Assembly: GCA_900551115.1 (NCBI GenBank)
Contig: URUY01000008.1
Coordinates: forward strand, 56,580 to 120,579
DNA from: an uncultured Lachnospiraceae bacterium
GTDB taxonomy: Bacteria; Bacillota; Clostridia; Lachnospirales; Lachnospiraceae
DNA length: 64,000 nt
Direction of reading: 5' to 3'
In this document: positions 1-9,572 of the stretch, piece after piece
How positions within the stretch are numbered: position 1 is the stretch's first letter
Layout of the letters: each line of letters begins with the position of its first letter
The notes under the pieces: model-generated
What the model was told of the DNA's origin: nothing
Databases searched by the model: none
Seen by the model: only the letters and a program-made list of their open reading frames with translations
Made by a program: the position numbers and the translations under genes

Positions 1-1393
1 CGTTGGTCTTGTTGTTGAATTTATCCGGCATCATTTCATAAAAGTCCTTTAATTCCTGGTGCTTTAAAATCTCTGTATGCAGTCTTGCCACACCGTTTAC
101 GGAATAGCCTGCCACAATGGCAAGATGCGCCATACGCACCTGTCCGTCATAGACGATTGCCATCTTGCGGATTTTTTCCTGATTGCCGGGATATGCCGCT
201 GCAATCTGTGCAACAAAACGGCGGTTGATTTCTTCAATAATCTGATATATACGGGGCAGCAGGCGGGAAAACAGCTCAATAGGCCATTTTTCCAACGCTT
301 CCGCCATAATGGTATGGTTGGTATAAGCGCAGGTTTTAGTGGTTATCTTCCATGCTTCATCCCACTCCAAATCATAATCATCCATCAGAATACGCATAAG
401 CTCTGCGATGGCTACAGTAGGATGGGTATCGTTTAACTGGAACGTTACCTTCTCATAGAACTTTGTGATATCCTGATGCTTTCTCATATATTTTTCCACT
501 GCTTCCTGAACGGACGCGGAAATGAAGAAATACTGCTGTTTTAAACGAAGCTCTTTGCCGGCATAATGATTGTCATTGGGGTAAAGTACTTCTACGATGT
601 TACGGGCCAGATTCTGCTGCTCTACAGCCTTCTGATAGTCGCCCTTATCAAAGGAATCCAGCTGGAAACACTCTATAGGCTCTGTATCCCAGATACGCAG
701 GGTATTCACGATGCCGTTTCCGTAGCCTACGATGGGCATATCAAAGGGAATTGCCTTTACGGACTGATAGCCCTCCTGATAAAAATGGTTTCTGCCCTTT
801 TCATCGGTACGGATATTTACATAACCGCCGAATTTAACGATTTTGGCATATTCGGGACGGCGCAGTTCAAAGGGATTGCCGTTTTCCAGCCAGTTATCAG
901 GTACCTCCACCTGATAGCCGTCCTTTATTTCCTGCTTAAACATACCGTAACGGTAACGGATTCCGCAGCCGTAAGCAGGATAGCCCAGGGTTGCCAGGGA
1001 ATCTAAAAAGCAGGCAGCCAAACGTCCCAGACCGCCGTTTCCGAGTGCTGCATCCGGCTCCATATCTTCTATTAAATTCAAATCCAGTCCCAGCTCCGAA
1101 AGAGCTTCCTTCACAGGCTTGTAAGCCTGCAGGTTAATAAGATTGTTGCCAAGAGCCCTTCCCATCAGAAATTCCATGGAAAGATAATATACCATCTTAG
1201 GATCCTGTTTATCATAGGCCTGTTGCGTTTCCATCCAGTTATCTACAATAACATCCTTGGTGGCATAGCACACAGCCTGAAATATCTGCTGGGGCGTTGC
1301 CTCCTCCAGTGTTTTCCTATATAAGGTTTTGATATTGTACAATACGCTTCTTTTAAATAATTCCTTATCAAACTTGCCCGTTTTTCTCAGCAT
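1..1393 (-). CDS. glgP: Glycogen/starch/maltodextrin phosphorylase, N-terminal part
   Basis: This is the first 464 codons of an alpha-glucan phosphorylase that runs off the left edge of the window. The enzyme uses phosphate to release glucose-1-phosphate from glycogen in the cytoplasm. Translated on the minus strand it starts MLRKTGKFDKELFKRSV and contains family blocks such as YYLSMEFLMGRAL, DAALGNGGLGRLAACFLDS, GYGIRY-like GYPAYGCGIRYRYGMFKQ, and QLNDTHPTVAIAELMR. The pyridoxal-phosphate lysine would lie beyond the window edge. A strong ribosome binding site (TAAGGAGGA) precedes the ATG. The gene sits 58 bases downstream of ileS on the same strand with no clear terminator between, so read-through is possible, although a TATAAT-like hexamer near 1430 may give it its own promoter. 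Identification is firm. Confidence 0.95.
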   Translation of the reverse strand, partial: MLRKTGKFDKELFKRSVLYNIKTLYRKTLEEATPQQIFQAVCYATKDVIVDNWMETQQAYDKQDPKMVYYLSMEFLMGRALGNNLINLQAYKPVKEALSELGLDLNLIEDMEPDAALGNGGLGRLAACFLDSLATLGYPAYGCGIRYRYGMFKQEIKDGYQVEVPDNWLENGNPFELRRPEYAKIVKFGGYVNIRTDEKGRNHFYQEGYQSVKAIPFDMPIVGYGNGIVNTLRIWDTEPIECFQLDSFDKGDYQKAVEQQNLARNIVEVLYPNDNHYAGKELRLKQQYFFISASVQEAVEKYMRKHQDITKFYEKVTFQLNDTHPTVAIAELMRILMDDYDLEWDEAWKITTKTCAYTNHTIMAEALEKWPIELFSRLLPRIYQIIEEINRRFVAQIAAAYPGNQEKIRKMAIVYDGQVRMAHLAIVAGYSVNGVARLHTEILKHQELKDFYEMMPDKFNNKTN

Positions 1394-1451
1394 ACACTGT
1401 CCTCCTTACTTTCTCTTTGTCATGCTGTCGCGTATAATTATACTCTTTTTT

Positions 1452-4400
1452 TCATACTCTTTCTACAGAAATTGTGACATTTTCTCCGTTTACATTCCAT
1501 TCCCTGGAGATGGCAAGGGTGTCTCCCGCTGTCATGGCATCAGCCAATACCTTGCCTGCAATTGCCTCTTTGTTTCTCATGACAATGTCTGATACCCTGT
1601 CATTCCCCGAAAAAGCTGCCCTGATATGGTCAGTCACCTCAAAGCCCGCATCCTTCCTCATGGTCTGCAGCTTACTGATTACTTCCAGTACAAAGCCTTC
1701 TTCAATCAGGTCTTCTGTCAGATTGGTATCCAGTACTACCGTCATATAATTATCGGCTTCCGTTACATAGCCCTCTTTCTGTGTCATTTCAATCAACAGG
1801 TCTTCTTCCGCAAGAGAAACCTCTACGTCACCCACATTAAACTTCAGTGCGCCGGACTCCTTTAATTCATCCATGGCTGCATTGCCGTCAAGAGAAGCCA
1901 GCATTTTCTGAATGCCGCCTAACTGCTTGCCGTATTTGGGTCCCACAGTCCTTAACTGCGGCTTAAAGCTATAGGAGGTAAATTCCCGTACATCATCAGT
2001 AAATACTACCTGTTTCACATTCAGCTCATCTGCGATAATCGCCTTGTAGAAATCGGTCAACTCGCGGTCTGCCTTAACAAACATGGTGCTTATGGGCTGA
2101 CGGTTTTTGATATTTGCCGTATTTCTGCAGGCACGGCCCATCACTACAGCCTTTAATACCGTTTCCATAGCCTCTTCCAGCTTCTTATCCGTGAAAGCAG
2201 GATTTGCAACAGGGAAATCACACAGATGAATACTTTCCGGTGCATTCTTATCAAGGCTTCTTACCAGATTCTGATAGATATCCTCTGTCATAAACGGCAC
2301 CATGGGAGCTGCCGCCTTGCAGATGGTAACCAGGGCCGTATACAGGGTCATATAGGCGCTTATCTTATCCTGCTCCATCCCCTTTGCCCAGAAACGCTCA
2401 CGGCTTCTTCTCACATACCAGTTGCTCATATCGTCCACAAATTCCTGCAATGCCCTTGCAGCCTCAGGAATCCGGTAGTTGTTCAGATTGTCATCCACCT
2501 CGGTCACAACCGTATTGAGCTTGGATAAGAGCCATTTATCCATAACAGTAAGCTTATCATATTCCAGGGTATACTTCGTTGCATCAAAATCATCAATATT
2601 GGCGTACAGTACAAAGAACGCATAGGTATTCCAAAGGGTTCCCATAAACTTACGCTGTCCTTCCTGTACAGCCTTGCCGTGGAAACGGTTGGGCAGCCAG
2701 GGTGCGGAATTGACATAGAAATACCAGCGGATGGCATCTGCGCCATAGGTCTGCAGCGCATCAAAGGGGTCTACCGCATTGCCCTTGCTCTTACTCATCT
2801 TCTGTCCGTTTTCATCCTGTACATGGCCTAAGACAATGACGTTCTCATAGGGCGCCTTGTTGAACAAAAGGGTGGACTCTGCAAGCAGGGAATAGAACCA
2901 GCCTCTTGTCTGGTCTACCGCCTCGGAAATAAACTGTGCCGGGAACTGCTTTTCAAACAGCTCCTTATTTTCAAACGGATAATGGTGCTGTGCAAAGGGC
3001 ATGGCTCCGGAGTCAAACCAGCAGTCAATTACCTCCGGCACCCGGTGCATAACGCCGCCGCACTTCGGACATTTAATCGTCACTTCATCGATATACGGTC
3101 TGTGAAGCTCTACCTTTGCATTTTCAGGGTTGCCGCTCATTTCAGCAAGCTCTGCCCTGCTGCCTATGCTGTGCTGGCAGCCGCATTCACATTCCCAGAT
3201 ATTTAACGGGGTTCCCCAGTAACGGTTACGGGAAATTGCCCAGTCCTGCACATTTTCCAGCCAGTCACCGAAACGGCCCTTGCCGATGGATTCCGGAATC
3301 CAGTTGATTGTATTGTTGTTGCGGATTAAATCCTCTTTCACCGCCGTCATCTTGATATACCAGGATTCACGGGCATAATAGAGCAGCGGGGTGTCGCATC
3401 TCCAGCAGTGGGGATAGCTGTGTTCAAATTTAGGCGCCTCAAACAAAAGCCCCTTTTCATCCAGATCCTTTAATACCATAGGGTCTGCTTTTTTTACAAA
3501 AACACCGGCATACGGCGTTTCTTCCGTCATATTGCCCTGACCGTCAACAAGCTGTACAAAAGGAAGGCCATACTCGCGTCCGACCTTGGCATCATCCTCA
3601 CCGAAAGCAGGTGCCATATGCACCACGCCGGTACCGTCAGTCAGTGTTACAAAATCTGCACAGGTAACATAATATGCCTTTTTATGCTGCTTTTCACACA
3701 GTGCCCGGGCACAGTCAAACAGCGGTACATATTCCTTATATTCCAAAGCCTTACCGGTCATAGTCTCTAAAATTTCATAAGCAGGCTTTGCTTCCACGCC
3801 GTTTTCAGGGTCAGCCTTCACTGCCAGTCTGCCCAAAACGGTATCCAGAAGCGCCTCTGCCATATAATAGGTATAGCCGTCCGCAGCCTTTACTTTTGCA
3901 TAGGTTTCTGCAGGATTTACACAGAGAGCCACGTTAGAGGGCAGCGTCCACGGCGTAGTGGTCCACGCTAAAATATAAGCGTCCTCATCCTTTACCTTGA
4001 AGCGCGCAATTGCAGAACGTTCCTTTACATCCTTATAGCCCTGCGCCACCTCCTGTGCGGAAAGCGGTGTGCCGCAGCGGGGACAGTAAGGCACGATTTT
4101 AAAGCCCTTATAGAGCAGGCCCTTATCCCAGATTTCCTTTAATGCCCACCACTCGGATTCAATATAATCATCATGATAGGTAACATAAGGATTATCCATA
4201 TCTGCCCAAAAACCGACAGTACCGGAGAAATCCTCCCACATGCCTTTGTATTTCCAGACGCTCTCTTTACACTTTTTGATAAAAGGCTCCAAACCGTAGC
4301 TTTCAATCTGGTCCTTGCCGTCCAGTCCAAGCAGCTTCTCCACTTCGATTTCCACAGGCAGTCCGTGGGTATCCCACCCCGCCTTTCTGGGCACCATACA

Positions 4401-4628
4401 GCCCTTCATGGTACGGTATCTGGGAATCATATCCTTAATGACACGGGTCAGCACATGACCGATATGGGGCTTGCCGTTAGCGGTAGGCGGTCCGTCATAA
4501 AAATTGTAAACAGGACCTTCCTTTCTGCTCTCCATACTCTTTTCAAAGATATCATTTTCCTTCCAAAAGGTTTCAACCTGTTTTTCTCTTTCCACAAAAT
4601 TCAAATCAGTGGATACTTTCTGATACAT
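1452..4628 (-). CDS. ileS: Isoleucyl-tRNA synthetase, long (type 2) form
   Basis: Class I aminoacyl-tRNA synthetase that charges tRNA-Ile. At 1058 residues it is longer than the roughly 920-940 residue type 1 bacterial enzyme. The HIGH motif is at residues 55-58 (GKPHIGHVL) and KMSKS at about residue 610 (KMSKSKGNAVDP). The block DWAISRNRYWGTPL matches the eukaryote-like type 2 IleRS; type 1 enzymes usually have a CISRQRxWG block instead. A central editing domain lies around residues 200-400, and the C-terminal anticodon-binding region follows the VRRSRERFW block. Type 2 enzymes are known for low sensitivity to mupirocin, so intrinsic tolerance is a reasonable inference, not something seen here. 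The start ATG follows AGGGAGAATGCT. Expression is controlled by the upstream T-box leader. Confidence 0.97.
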   Translation of the reverse strand: MYQKVSTDLNFVEREKQVETFWKENDIFEKSMESRKEGPVYNFYDGPPTANGKPHIGHVLTRVIKDMIPRYRTMKGCMVPRKAGWDTHGLPVEIEVEKLLGLDGKDQIESYGLEPFIKKCKESVWKYKGMWEDFSGTVGFWADMDNPYVTYHDDYIESEWWALKEIWDKGLLYKGFKIVPYCPRCGTPLSAQEVAQGYKDVKERSAIARFKVKDEDAYILAWTTTPWTLPSNVALCVNPAETYAKVKAADGYTYYMAEALLDTVLGRLAVKADPENGVEAKPAYEILETMTGKALEYKEYVPLFDCARALCEKQHKKAYYVTCADFVTLTDGTGVVHMAPAFGEDDAKVGREYGLPFVQLVDGQGNMTEETPYAGVFVKKADPMVLKDLDEKGLLFEAPKFEHSYPHCWRCDTPLLYYARESWYIKMTAVKEDLIRNNNTINWIPESIGKGRFGDWLENVQDWAISRNRYWGTPLNIWECECGCQHSIGSRAELAEMSGNPENAKVELHRPYIDEVTIKCPKCGGVMHRVPEVIDCWFDSGAMPFAQHHYPFENKELFEKQFPAQFISEAVDQTRGWFYSLLAESTLLFNKAPYENVIVLGHVQDENGQKMSKSKGNAVDPFDALQTYGADAIRWYFYVNSAPWLPNRFHGKAVQEGQRKFMGTLWNTYAFFVLYANIDDFDATKYTLEYDKLTVMDKWLLSKLNTVVTEVDDNLNNYRIPEAARALQEFVDDMSNWYVRRSRERFWAKGMEQDKISAYMTLYTALVTICKAAAPMVPFMTEDIYQNLVRSLDKNAPESIHLCDFPVANPAFTDKKLEEAMETVLKAVVMGRACRNTANIKNRQPISTMFVKADRELTDFYKAIIADELNVKQVVFTDDVREFTSYSFKPQLRTVGPKYGKQLGGIQKMLASLDGNAAMDELKESGALKFNVGDVEVSLAEEDLLIEMTQKEGYVTEADNYMTVVLDTNLTEDLIEEGFVLEVISKLQTMRKDAGFEVTDHIRAAFSGNDRVSDIVMRNKEAIAGKVLADAMTAGDTLAISREWNVNGENVTISVERV

Positions 4629-4671
4629 AGCATTCTCCCTTTCTTACTTAAGCACTTGTTTTTAATAAGAT

Positions 4672-4938
4672 AAATAAAAGACCCCATCCGTAAAAGGACG
4701 AGGTCATAATATACCCGTGTTACCACCTGTTACAGCATACGTCCCAAAAGGGATTATATGGTTCCTGATAACGGCAGGACGCCGTCCCGGACTACTCGCG
4801 CCGCTGTTTCTACCGCCTTTTGTCCGTGCAACTCGGAAGTGATATTCCGTAATCTTCTACTCATGCCGGTCTTGCACCCTCACCGGCTCGCTGAAATTTT
4901 CAAAAATTACATACTGTCTTCGTCATAGTCTTTACTTG
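4672..4938 (-). ncRNA. T-box leader of ileS, with terminator
   Basis: The 5' leader of ileS carries the T-box hallmark GGTGGTAACACGGG near 4713-4727 (minus strand). It is followed at once by a terminator hairpin: GACCTCGTCC and GGATGGGGTC pair (4680-4705, with G-U pairs), then a T-rich run. Upstream, the sequence around 4846-4856 reads GGAATATCACTTCC; the ATC in its loop is the likely isoleucine specifier. Uncharged tRNA-Ile would bind the specifier and the T-box bulge and favour the antiterminator. T-box identity is clear from sequence plus gene context; the exact specifier register is inferred. Confidence 0.93.
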
Positions 4939-4945
4939 TAGAAAC

Positions 4946-4975
4946 ATTATATAGTGCATTTTCCGCAAATGTCAA
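4946..4975 (-). promoter_or_regulatory. Promoter of the ileS T-box leader
   Basis: On the minus strand, TTGACA (4970-4975) and TATAAT (4946-4951) are separated by 18 bases. Both hexamers are perfect sigma-A consensus. Transcription would begin near 4938 and enter the T-box leader. Confidence 0.88.
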
Positions 4976-5045
4976 GAAAAATGTATGTAAATCAGCATCT
5001 TTCATAACCATCCTGCGCCTTTTTCCCAACTACCCCATGTAGTGC

Positions 5046-5074
5046 TTGTACAAGTAAACTGCCCGCAGTATAAT
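5046..5074 (+). promoter_or_regulatory. Promoter of the cache-GGDEF gene
   Basis: TTGTAC (5046-5051), a 17-base spacer and TATAAT (5069-5074), 38 bases before the likely ATG at 5112. It is divergent from the ileS promoter, with about 70 bases between the two -35 elements. Confidence 0.7.
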
Positions 5075-5111
5075 ACATAGTATATAGTGTTCAGTGTGTG
5101 GAGGGAAATTT

Positions 5112-6395
5112 ATGAATAAAACCAAACAAAAAGGACACCTTTATCGTTCCCTGCAGGCAATGAGTATCATCCCCCTGCTTATTTTGGGTTTGGTCATTAC
5201 CGTATTCAGTTACCATACGGTGGAATCTGCCATGCATTCAGAGGTGCATACCAAATTAAAAAATATGGCTGATGCCGTTATTCTGACTTATGATCTGCTC
5301 TATCCCGGAGATTATCATTTGGAAGGCGTTACCGCCTATGAGTTTATGAAAGGAGACTATGCGCTGACCTCCGATTATTCTGTTATCGACAGACTCCACG
5401 CCGATACACAGACAGATATTACCATCTTTTATCAGGATACCCGGATACTGACTACGCTCCGTGATGCCGATGGCAACCGCATCGTAGGCACCGGTGCCAA
5501 TCTGCGCATCATAGAGGATGTCCTCTATGGGGGCCAATCCTGCTTTTACAGCAACACCATGATAGACGATGTAAAATATTTTGCTTATTATACGCCGCTG
5601 CGCAATGCGGACGGCAGCATCATAGGCATGGTCTATGCCGGCAAGCCCTGCACGGAGGTCAATGCCGCTGTCCGTCATGCCGTTTTTCCCATTATGCTTA
5701 TCGTTCTATGCAGTATATTCATTGTCAGTCTGGTTACCTCCTTCTATACCCGCAGGCTGATTGTTACCCTTCAGAAGATACGCACCTTCCTTTCCAAGGT
5801 ATCCACCGGCAATCTTTCGGAAGAGCTGGACAGCGATGTCCTGCGGCGTAATGACGAACTGAGTGAAATGGGTTATTCTGCCCTTTATATGCAGCGTTCT
5901 CTCCGCAATCTGGTGGAACAGGACACCCTGACCGAATTAAACAACCGCCGCTTTGCAGACAAACGCCTGAAACAGACGCAGATGCAGGCCAATATCCATG
6001 GAACCGGTTTTGTAGTTGCCATAGGCGACATCGATTTCTTTAAATCGGTCAATGATACCTATGGACACGAATGCGGTGATCTGGTTCTTAAAAAAGTGGC
6101 CGGCATTTTAAAAAAGAATATGCTGGGAAAAGGCTTCGCTGCACGCTGGGGCGGAGAGGAATTCCTCTTTCTGTTTGACAATGCGGATTTAGAAACGGCA
6201 CAGAAATATGTAGAGGACCTCTTAACGGATATCCGCAATCTCACCGTAGCCTATGACGACCAGGCCATCTCCGTCACCATGACCGTCGGTCTTGCCAAAG
6301 GCGGCATCAATACCAATATTAAAGAACTGCTGCAGGAAGCTGATTCAAACCTGTATAAAGGCAAAATGAACGGCAGAAACTGTATCGTTGTCTAA
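5112..6395 (+). CDS. Membrane diguanylate cyclase with extracytoplasmic cache domain
   Basis: A likely c-di-GMP synthase that senses a signal outside the cell. The order is: a first membrane helix (about residues 15-35, SIIPLLILGLVITVFSY); an extracytoplasmic single-cache region (about 40-190, ending in FAYYTPLRNADGSIIGMVYAG); a second membrane helix (about 190-215); a HAMP-like stretch; and a C-terminal GGDEF domain with GGEEF at about residue 347 (RWGGEEFLFLF). GGEEF is a catalytically competent variant. I see no RxxD inhibitory site upstream of it, so product inhibition may be absent. A GTG at 5094 is in frame, but TGGAGGGA sits between it and the ATG at 5112, so 5112 is the better start (427 residues). 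Substrate and ligand are unknown. Confidence 0.9.
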   Translation: MNKTKQKGHLYRSLQAMSIIPLLILGLVITVFSYHTVESAMHSEVHTKLKNMADAVILTYDLLYPGDYHLEGVTAYEFMKGDYALTSDYSVIDRLHADTQTDITIFYQDTRILTTLRDADGNRIVGTGANLRIIEDVLYGGQSCFYSNTMIDDVKYFAYYTPLRNADGSIIGMVYAGKPCTEVNAAVRHAVFPIMLIVLCSIFIVSLVTSFYTRRLIVTLQKIRTFLSKVSTGNLSEELDSDVLRRNDELSEMGYSALYMQRSLRNLVEQDTLTELNNRRFADKRLKQTQMQANIHGTGFVVAIGDIDFFKSVNDTYGHECGDLVLKKVAGILKKNMLGKGFAARWGGEEFLFLFDNADLETAQKYVEDLLTDIRNLTVAYDDQAISVTMTVGLAKGGINTNIKELLQEADSNLYKGKMNGRNCIVV

Positions 6396-6398
6396 AGC

Positions 6399-6427
6399 TT
6401 GACGGATGCCTTAAAAAAGCGTATGAT
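6399..6427 (+). promoter_or_regulatory. Promoter of pncB
   Basis: TTGACG (6399-6404), a 17-base spacer and TATGAT (6422-6427), starting four bases after the upstream stop codon and 46 bases before the pncB ATG. This gives pncB its own transcription start. Confidence 0.75.
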
Positions 6428-6472
6428 AAGCACAGTTTTTACAACTGTCTTGACAGTGGAAAGGATAAACGA

Positions 6473-7927
6473 ATGGACCGACAAAATCTTACCCTGCTTA
6501 CCGATCTCTATGAGCTGACCATGATGCAGGGCTACTTTAAAAACAAAGACCAAAATGAAACTGTAATTTTTGATGCTTTTTACCGCACGAATCCCAATGA
6601 CGGCGGTTATGCCATTGCGGCAGGTTTGGAACAGGTAATTGACTATGTTAAAAACCTGCGCTTTGATAAAGAAGACATTGACTATCTTGCAAGCCTTCAT
6701 ATCTTTGAACCGGATTTCCTTGATTATCTGAAGGACTTCCGTTTTACCGGCGATATCTATGCCATTCCCGAAGGAACCGTTATATTCCCCAGAGAACCGC
6801 TTATCAAGGTAATTGCTCCCATTATGCAGGCACAGCTTGTAGAAACAGCCATTCTGAATATTTTAAACCACCAGAGCCTGATTGCAACCAAGGCTTCCAG
6901 AGTGTGCTTTGCCGCACAGGGAGACGGTATTATGGAATTCGGTTTAAGACGTGCCCAGGGACCGGACGCCGGCATCTACGGCGCACGTGCTGCCATGATC
7001 GGCGGCTGCATTGCCACCAGCAATGTACTTGCCGGCCAGCTTTTTGACGTTCCGGTAAAAGGTACTCATGCCCATAGCTGGATTATGAGCTTTCCCGATG
7101 AATATACTGCCTTTAAAACTTATGCCGACATCTATCCCAATGCCTGCATTCTCTTAGTAGACACCTATGACACCTTAAAGTCCGGTGTACCCAACGCCAT
7201 AAGGGTATTTAAGGAAATGCGCGAAGCAGGAATTCCCCTGACCATGTATGGTATCCGTCTTGACAGCGGCGACCTTGCTTACCTTTCCAAGAAAGCTCGC
7301 AAGATGTTAGATGCTGCCGGCTTTACTGACGCCGTTATCTCTGCTTCCAATGATCTGGATGAATACCTGATAGACAGCTTAAAGGTGCAGGGCGCTGCCA
7401 TCACCTCCTGGGGTGTAGGTACCAACCTTATTACATCAAAAGACTGCCCTTCCTTTGGCGGCGTTTACAAGCTTGCTGCCGTGAAGGGAGCAGACGGCAG
7501 TTTCATTCCCAAAATCAAGCTTTCCGAAAACAGTGAAAAGGTTACGAATCCCGGCAACAAAACCATATATCGTATTTATGAAAAGGAAACCGGCAAAATA
7601 AAAGCCGATTTAATCTGTCTTGTGGACGAGCAGTTTGACGAATCCCAGCCCATGAAGCTGTTTGACCCGGTTGAGCCCTGGAAAAAGACAAGGCTGGAGG
7701 GCGGCACCTATACCCTCCGCGAGCTGATGTTACCTGTCTTTAAAAACGGAGAATGCTGCTATACTTCACCCAAGGTAATGGAAATCCGCGATATCTGTAA
7801 AAAAGAACTGGATACCCTCTGGGATGAAACAAGACGTCTGATAAATCCCCACAAGGTATATGTGGATTTATCCAAAAAGCTATACGATATTAAAATCAAG
7901 CTCCTTGATGACATGAGTGAAAAATAA
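6473..7927 (+). CDS. pncB: Nicotinate phosphoribosyltransferase
   Basis: Joins nicotinate and PRPP to give nicotinate mononucleotide, the salvage entry to NAD. The 484-residue protein begins MDRQNLTLLTDLYELTMMQGY, the typical N-terminus of the Gram-positive type. The block KGTHAHSWIMSFPDE (about residues 195-210) holds the histidine expected to be phosphorylated by ATP. The phosphate-binding block GIRLDSGDLAYLSKKARKML follows at about 260. The length matches the family. The gene has its own promoter at 6399-6427 and a terminator at 7957-8010, so it appears monocistronic. Identification is firm. Confidence 0.96.
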   Translation: MDRQNLTLLTDLYELTMMQGYFKNKDQNETVIFDAFYRTNPNDGGYAIAAGLEQVIDYVKNLRFDKEDIDYLASLHIFEPDFLDYLKDFRFTGDIYAIPEGTVIFPREPLIKVIAPIMQAQLVETAILNILNHQSLIATKASRVCFAAQGDGIMEFGLRRAQGPDAGIYGARAAMIGGCIATSNVLAGQLFDVPVKGTHAHSWIMSFPDEYTAFKTYADIYPNACILLVDTYDTLKSGVPNAIRVFKEMREAGIPLTMYGIRLDSGDLAYLSKKARKMLDAAGFTDAVISASNDLDEYLIDSLKVQGAAITSWGVGTNLITSKDCPSFGGVYKLAAVKGADGSFIPKIKLSENSEKVTNPGNKTIYRIYEKETGKIKADLICLVDEQFDESQPMKLFDPVEPWKKTRLEGGTYTLRELMLPVFKNGECCYTSPKVMEIRDICKKELDTLWDETRRLINPHKVYVDLSKKLYDIKIKLLDDMSEK

Positions 7928-7956
7928 TTATAAGTTTTTTGTCACAAAAAGTAAGT

Positions 7957-8010
7957 AAAAACAAGCCGCGTATTAGAGGACACCTCATTAATACGAAGGC
8001 TTGTTTTTTT
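7957..8010 (+). terminator. Rho-independent terminator after pncB
   Basis: AACAAGCC..CGTATTA pairs with TAATACGAAGGCTTGTT, with a short loop and then a run of seven T bases. One base is bulged. It closes the pncB transcript. Confidence 0.88.
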
Positions 8011-8112
8011 AACATAAATTTTCCTGCAACTTCCTGCAACTTTTTACAGGTCCTGATGCATCTTATATTAGAGAAGCAACAATACATTGCAAAAAGGAAA
8101 TGAGGGAAAAAT

Positions 8113-9528
8113 GTGGTTTTCAGCAGCCTGGAATTTATTTTTATCTTTTTAACAGTCTTCTTACTGATTTATTATATAACGCCTAAACCAATTAAAAATT
8201 TTGTGTTGCTGTCAGGCAGCCTCTTATTTTATTCCTATGGAAACCTAAAGCAGCCTGCTTATATTTTACTGATGCTGCTGTCCATTCTGGTGAATTATCT
8301 GCTGGGAAGAATCATAGATTCCGCGGGAAGCGCCATTGTCCGGAAAAGATGGCTGATAATTGGGCTTTTCTATAATTTTTCATGGCTTTTTCTTTTTAAA
8401 TATTTAGATTTTTTCATAGAAAATATAAATGCACTCCTGCACGGTATCGGTTTTTCTTTTACAATACCCCAGGCAGAGCTTGTACTTCCCATCGGAATCA
8501 GCTTCTACACCTTTCAGATTGTGTCCTATCTGGCAGACGTCTACCGGCACAAAACAAAATCCGAAGAATCCGTAGTCAGGCTGGGCGTGTACCTGTGCAT
8601 GTTTCCGCAGCTCATTGCCGGACCGATTGTCTCCTATCCGGAAATATCTGCCTCCCTGAAAAGTAGAAAAGTAACCGCTGCCGATGTTGAAGACGGGCTT
8701 CGTACCTTTGTCATGGGTCTTGGAATGAAAGTCTTACTGGCAAACCAATTGGGCAGACTGTGGAACGAAGTGAATACAATCGGCTTTGAAAGCATATCCA
8801 CACAGCTTGCATGGCTCGGCATCATTGCCTTCAGTCTGCAGATTTATTTTGACTTCTACGGCTATTCTCTCATGGCCATCGGACTCGGAAAACTGATGGG
8901 CTTTCAGCTTCCGGTAAATTTCAGACATCCTTATGCCGCCCTGTCCATGACAGATTTCTGGCGCCGTTGGCATATAACGCTTGGAAGCTGGTTTCGGGAA
9001 TATGTCTATATTCCCTTAGGCGGAAGCAGGAATGGCAGACTGAATATGATTCGCAATACGGTCATTGTATGGCTGTGTACCGGCATATGGCACGGAGCCA
9101 GTTGGAATTTTGTACTGTGGGGCATTGTGCTGTGCTTATTGATTCTCATAGAAAAAGCAGGCCTTTTAAAACTTCTTAAGCGCTTTCCGGTAATCGGGCA
9201 TGCCTATATGTGCATGGCAATCCCCGTATCCTGGCTGTTTTTTGCCGTAACGGATATGGGACAGATTAAGCTTTATCTGTATAAGCTTTTTCCTTTTTTA
9301 GGCACATCAGGAAAAGTGCTGTTCGCAGAAGATTATCTGAAATACGGTAAAATATATGCCGTAAGCCTGCTTGTCGGCCTGCTCTTTGCAACCCCGCTGC
9401 CTGCAAGGCTATATCAGCGATACCGTCAGAAATTACCTGTTATTCTGGCGTTGTTTTTAATCTTCTGGCTGTCCGTTTACTGCCTGTATATCGGTATGGA
9501 CGACCCGTTTTTGTACTTCAGATTTTAA
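8113..9528 (+). CDS. MBOAT-family membrane O-acyltransferase (AlgI/DltB-like)
   Basis: A polytopic membrane protein of 471 residues that probably moves acyl groups from inside the cell to a surface polymer. The N-terminus (VFSSLEFIFIFLTVFLLIYY) is typical of AlgI-like proteins. The block DFWRRWHITLGSWFREYVYI (about 280-300) and the active-site block GIWHGASWNFVLWG (about 323-336), with its conserved histidine, are the family signature. The start is a GTG at 8113, behind GGAAATGAGGG; a nearby ATG at 8111 is out of frame. The next gene, 44 bases on, encodes an exported SGNH-like protein. In known alginate, cellulose and teichoic acid systems MBOAT proteins work with such partners, so O-acetylation of an envelope polymer is a fair inference. 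The acceptor is unknown. Confidence 0.92.
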   Translation: MVFSSLEFIFIFLTVFLLIYYITPKPIKNFVLLSGSLLFYSYGNLKQPAYILLMLLSILVNYLLGRIIDSAGSAIVRKRWLIIGLFYNFSWLFLFKYLDFFIENINALLHGIGFSFTIPQAELVLPIGISFYTFQIVSYLADVYRHKTKSEESVVRLGVYLCMFPQLIAGPIVSYPEISASLKSRKVTAADVEDGLRTFVMGLGMKVLLANQLGRLWNEVNTIGFESISTQLAWLGIIAFSLQIYFDFYGYSLMAIGLGKLMGFQLPVNFRHPYAALSMTDFWRRWHITLGSWFREYVYIPLGGSRNGRLNMIRNTVIVWLCTGIWHGASWNFVLWGIVLCLLILIEKAGLLKLLKRFPVIGHAYMCMAIPVSWLFFAVTDMGQIKLYLYKLFPFLGTSGKVLFAEDYLKYGKIYAVSLLVGLLFATPLPARLYQRYRQKLPVILALFLIFWLSVYCLYIGMDDPFLYFRF

Positions 9529-9572
9529 AGCTCAGATTTTAAGATAAAGCTTTCTTGCGAATGGAGATAACG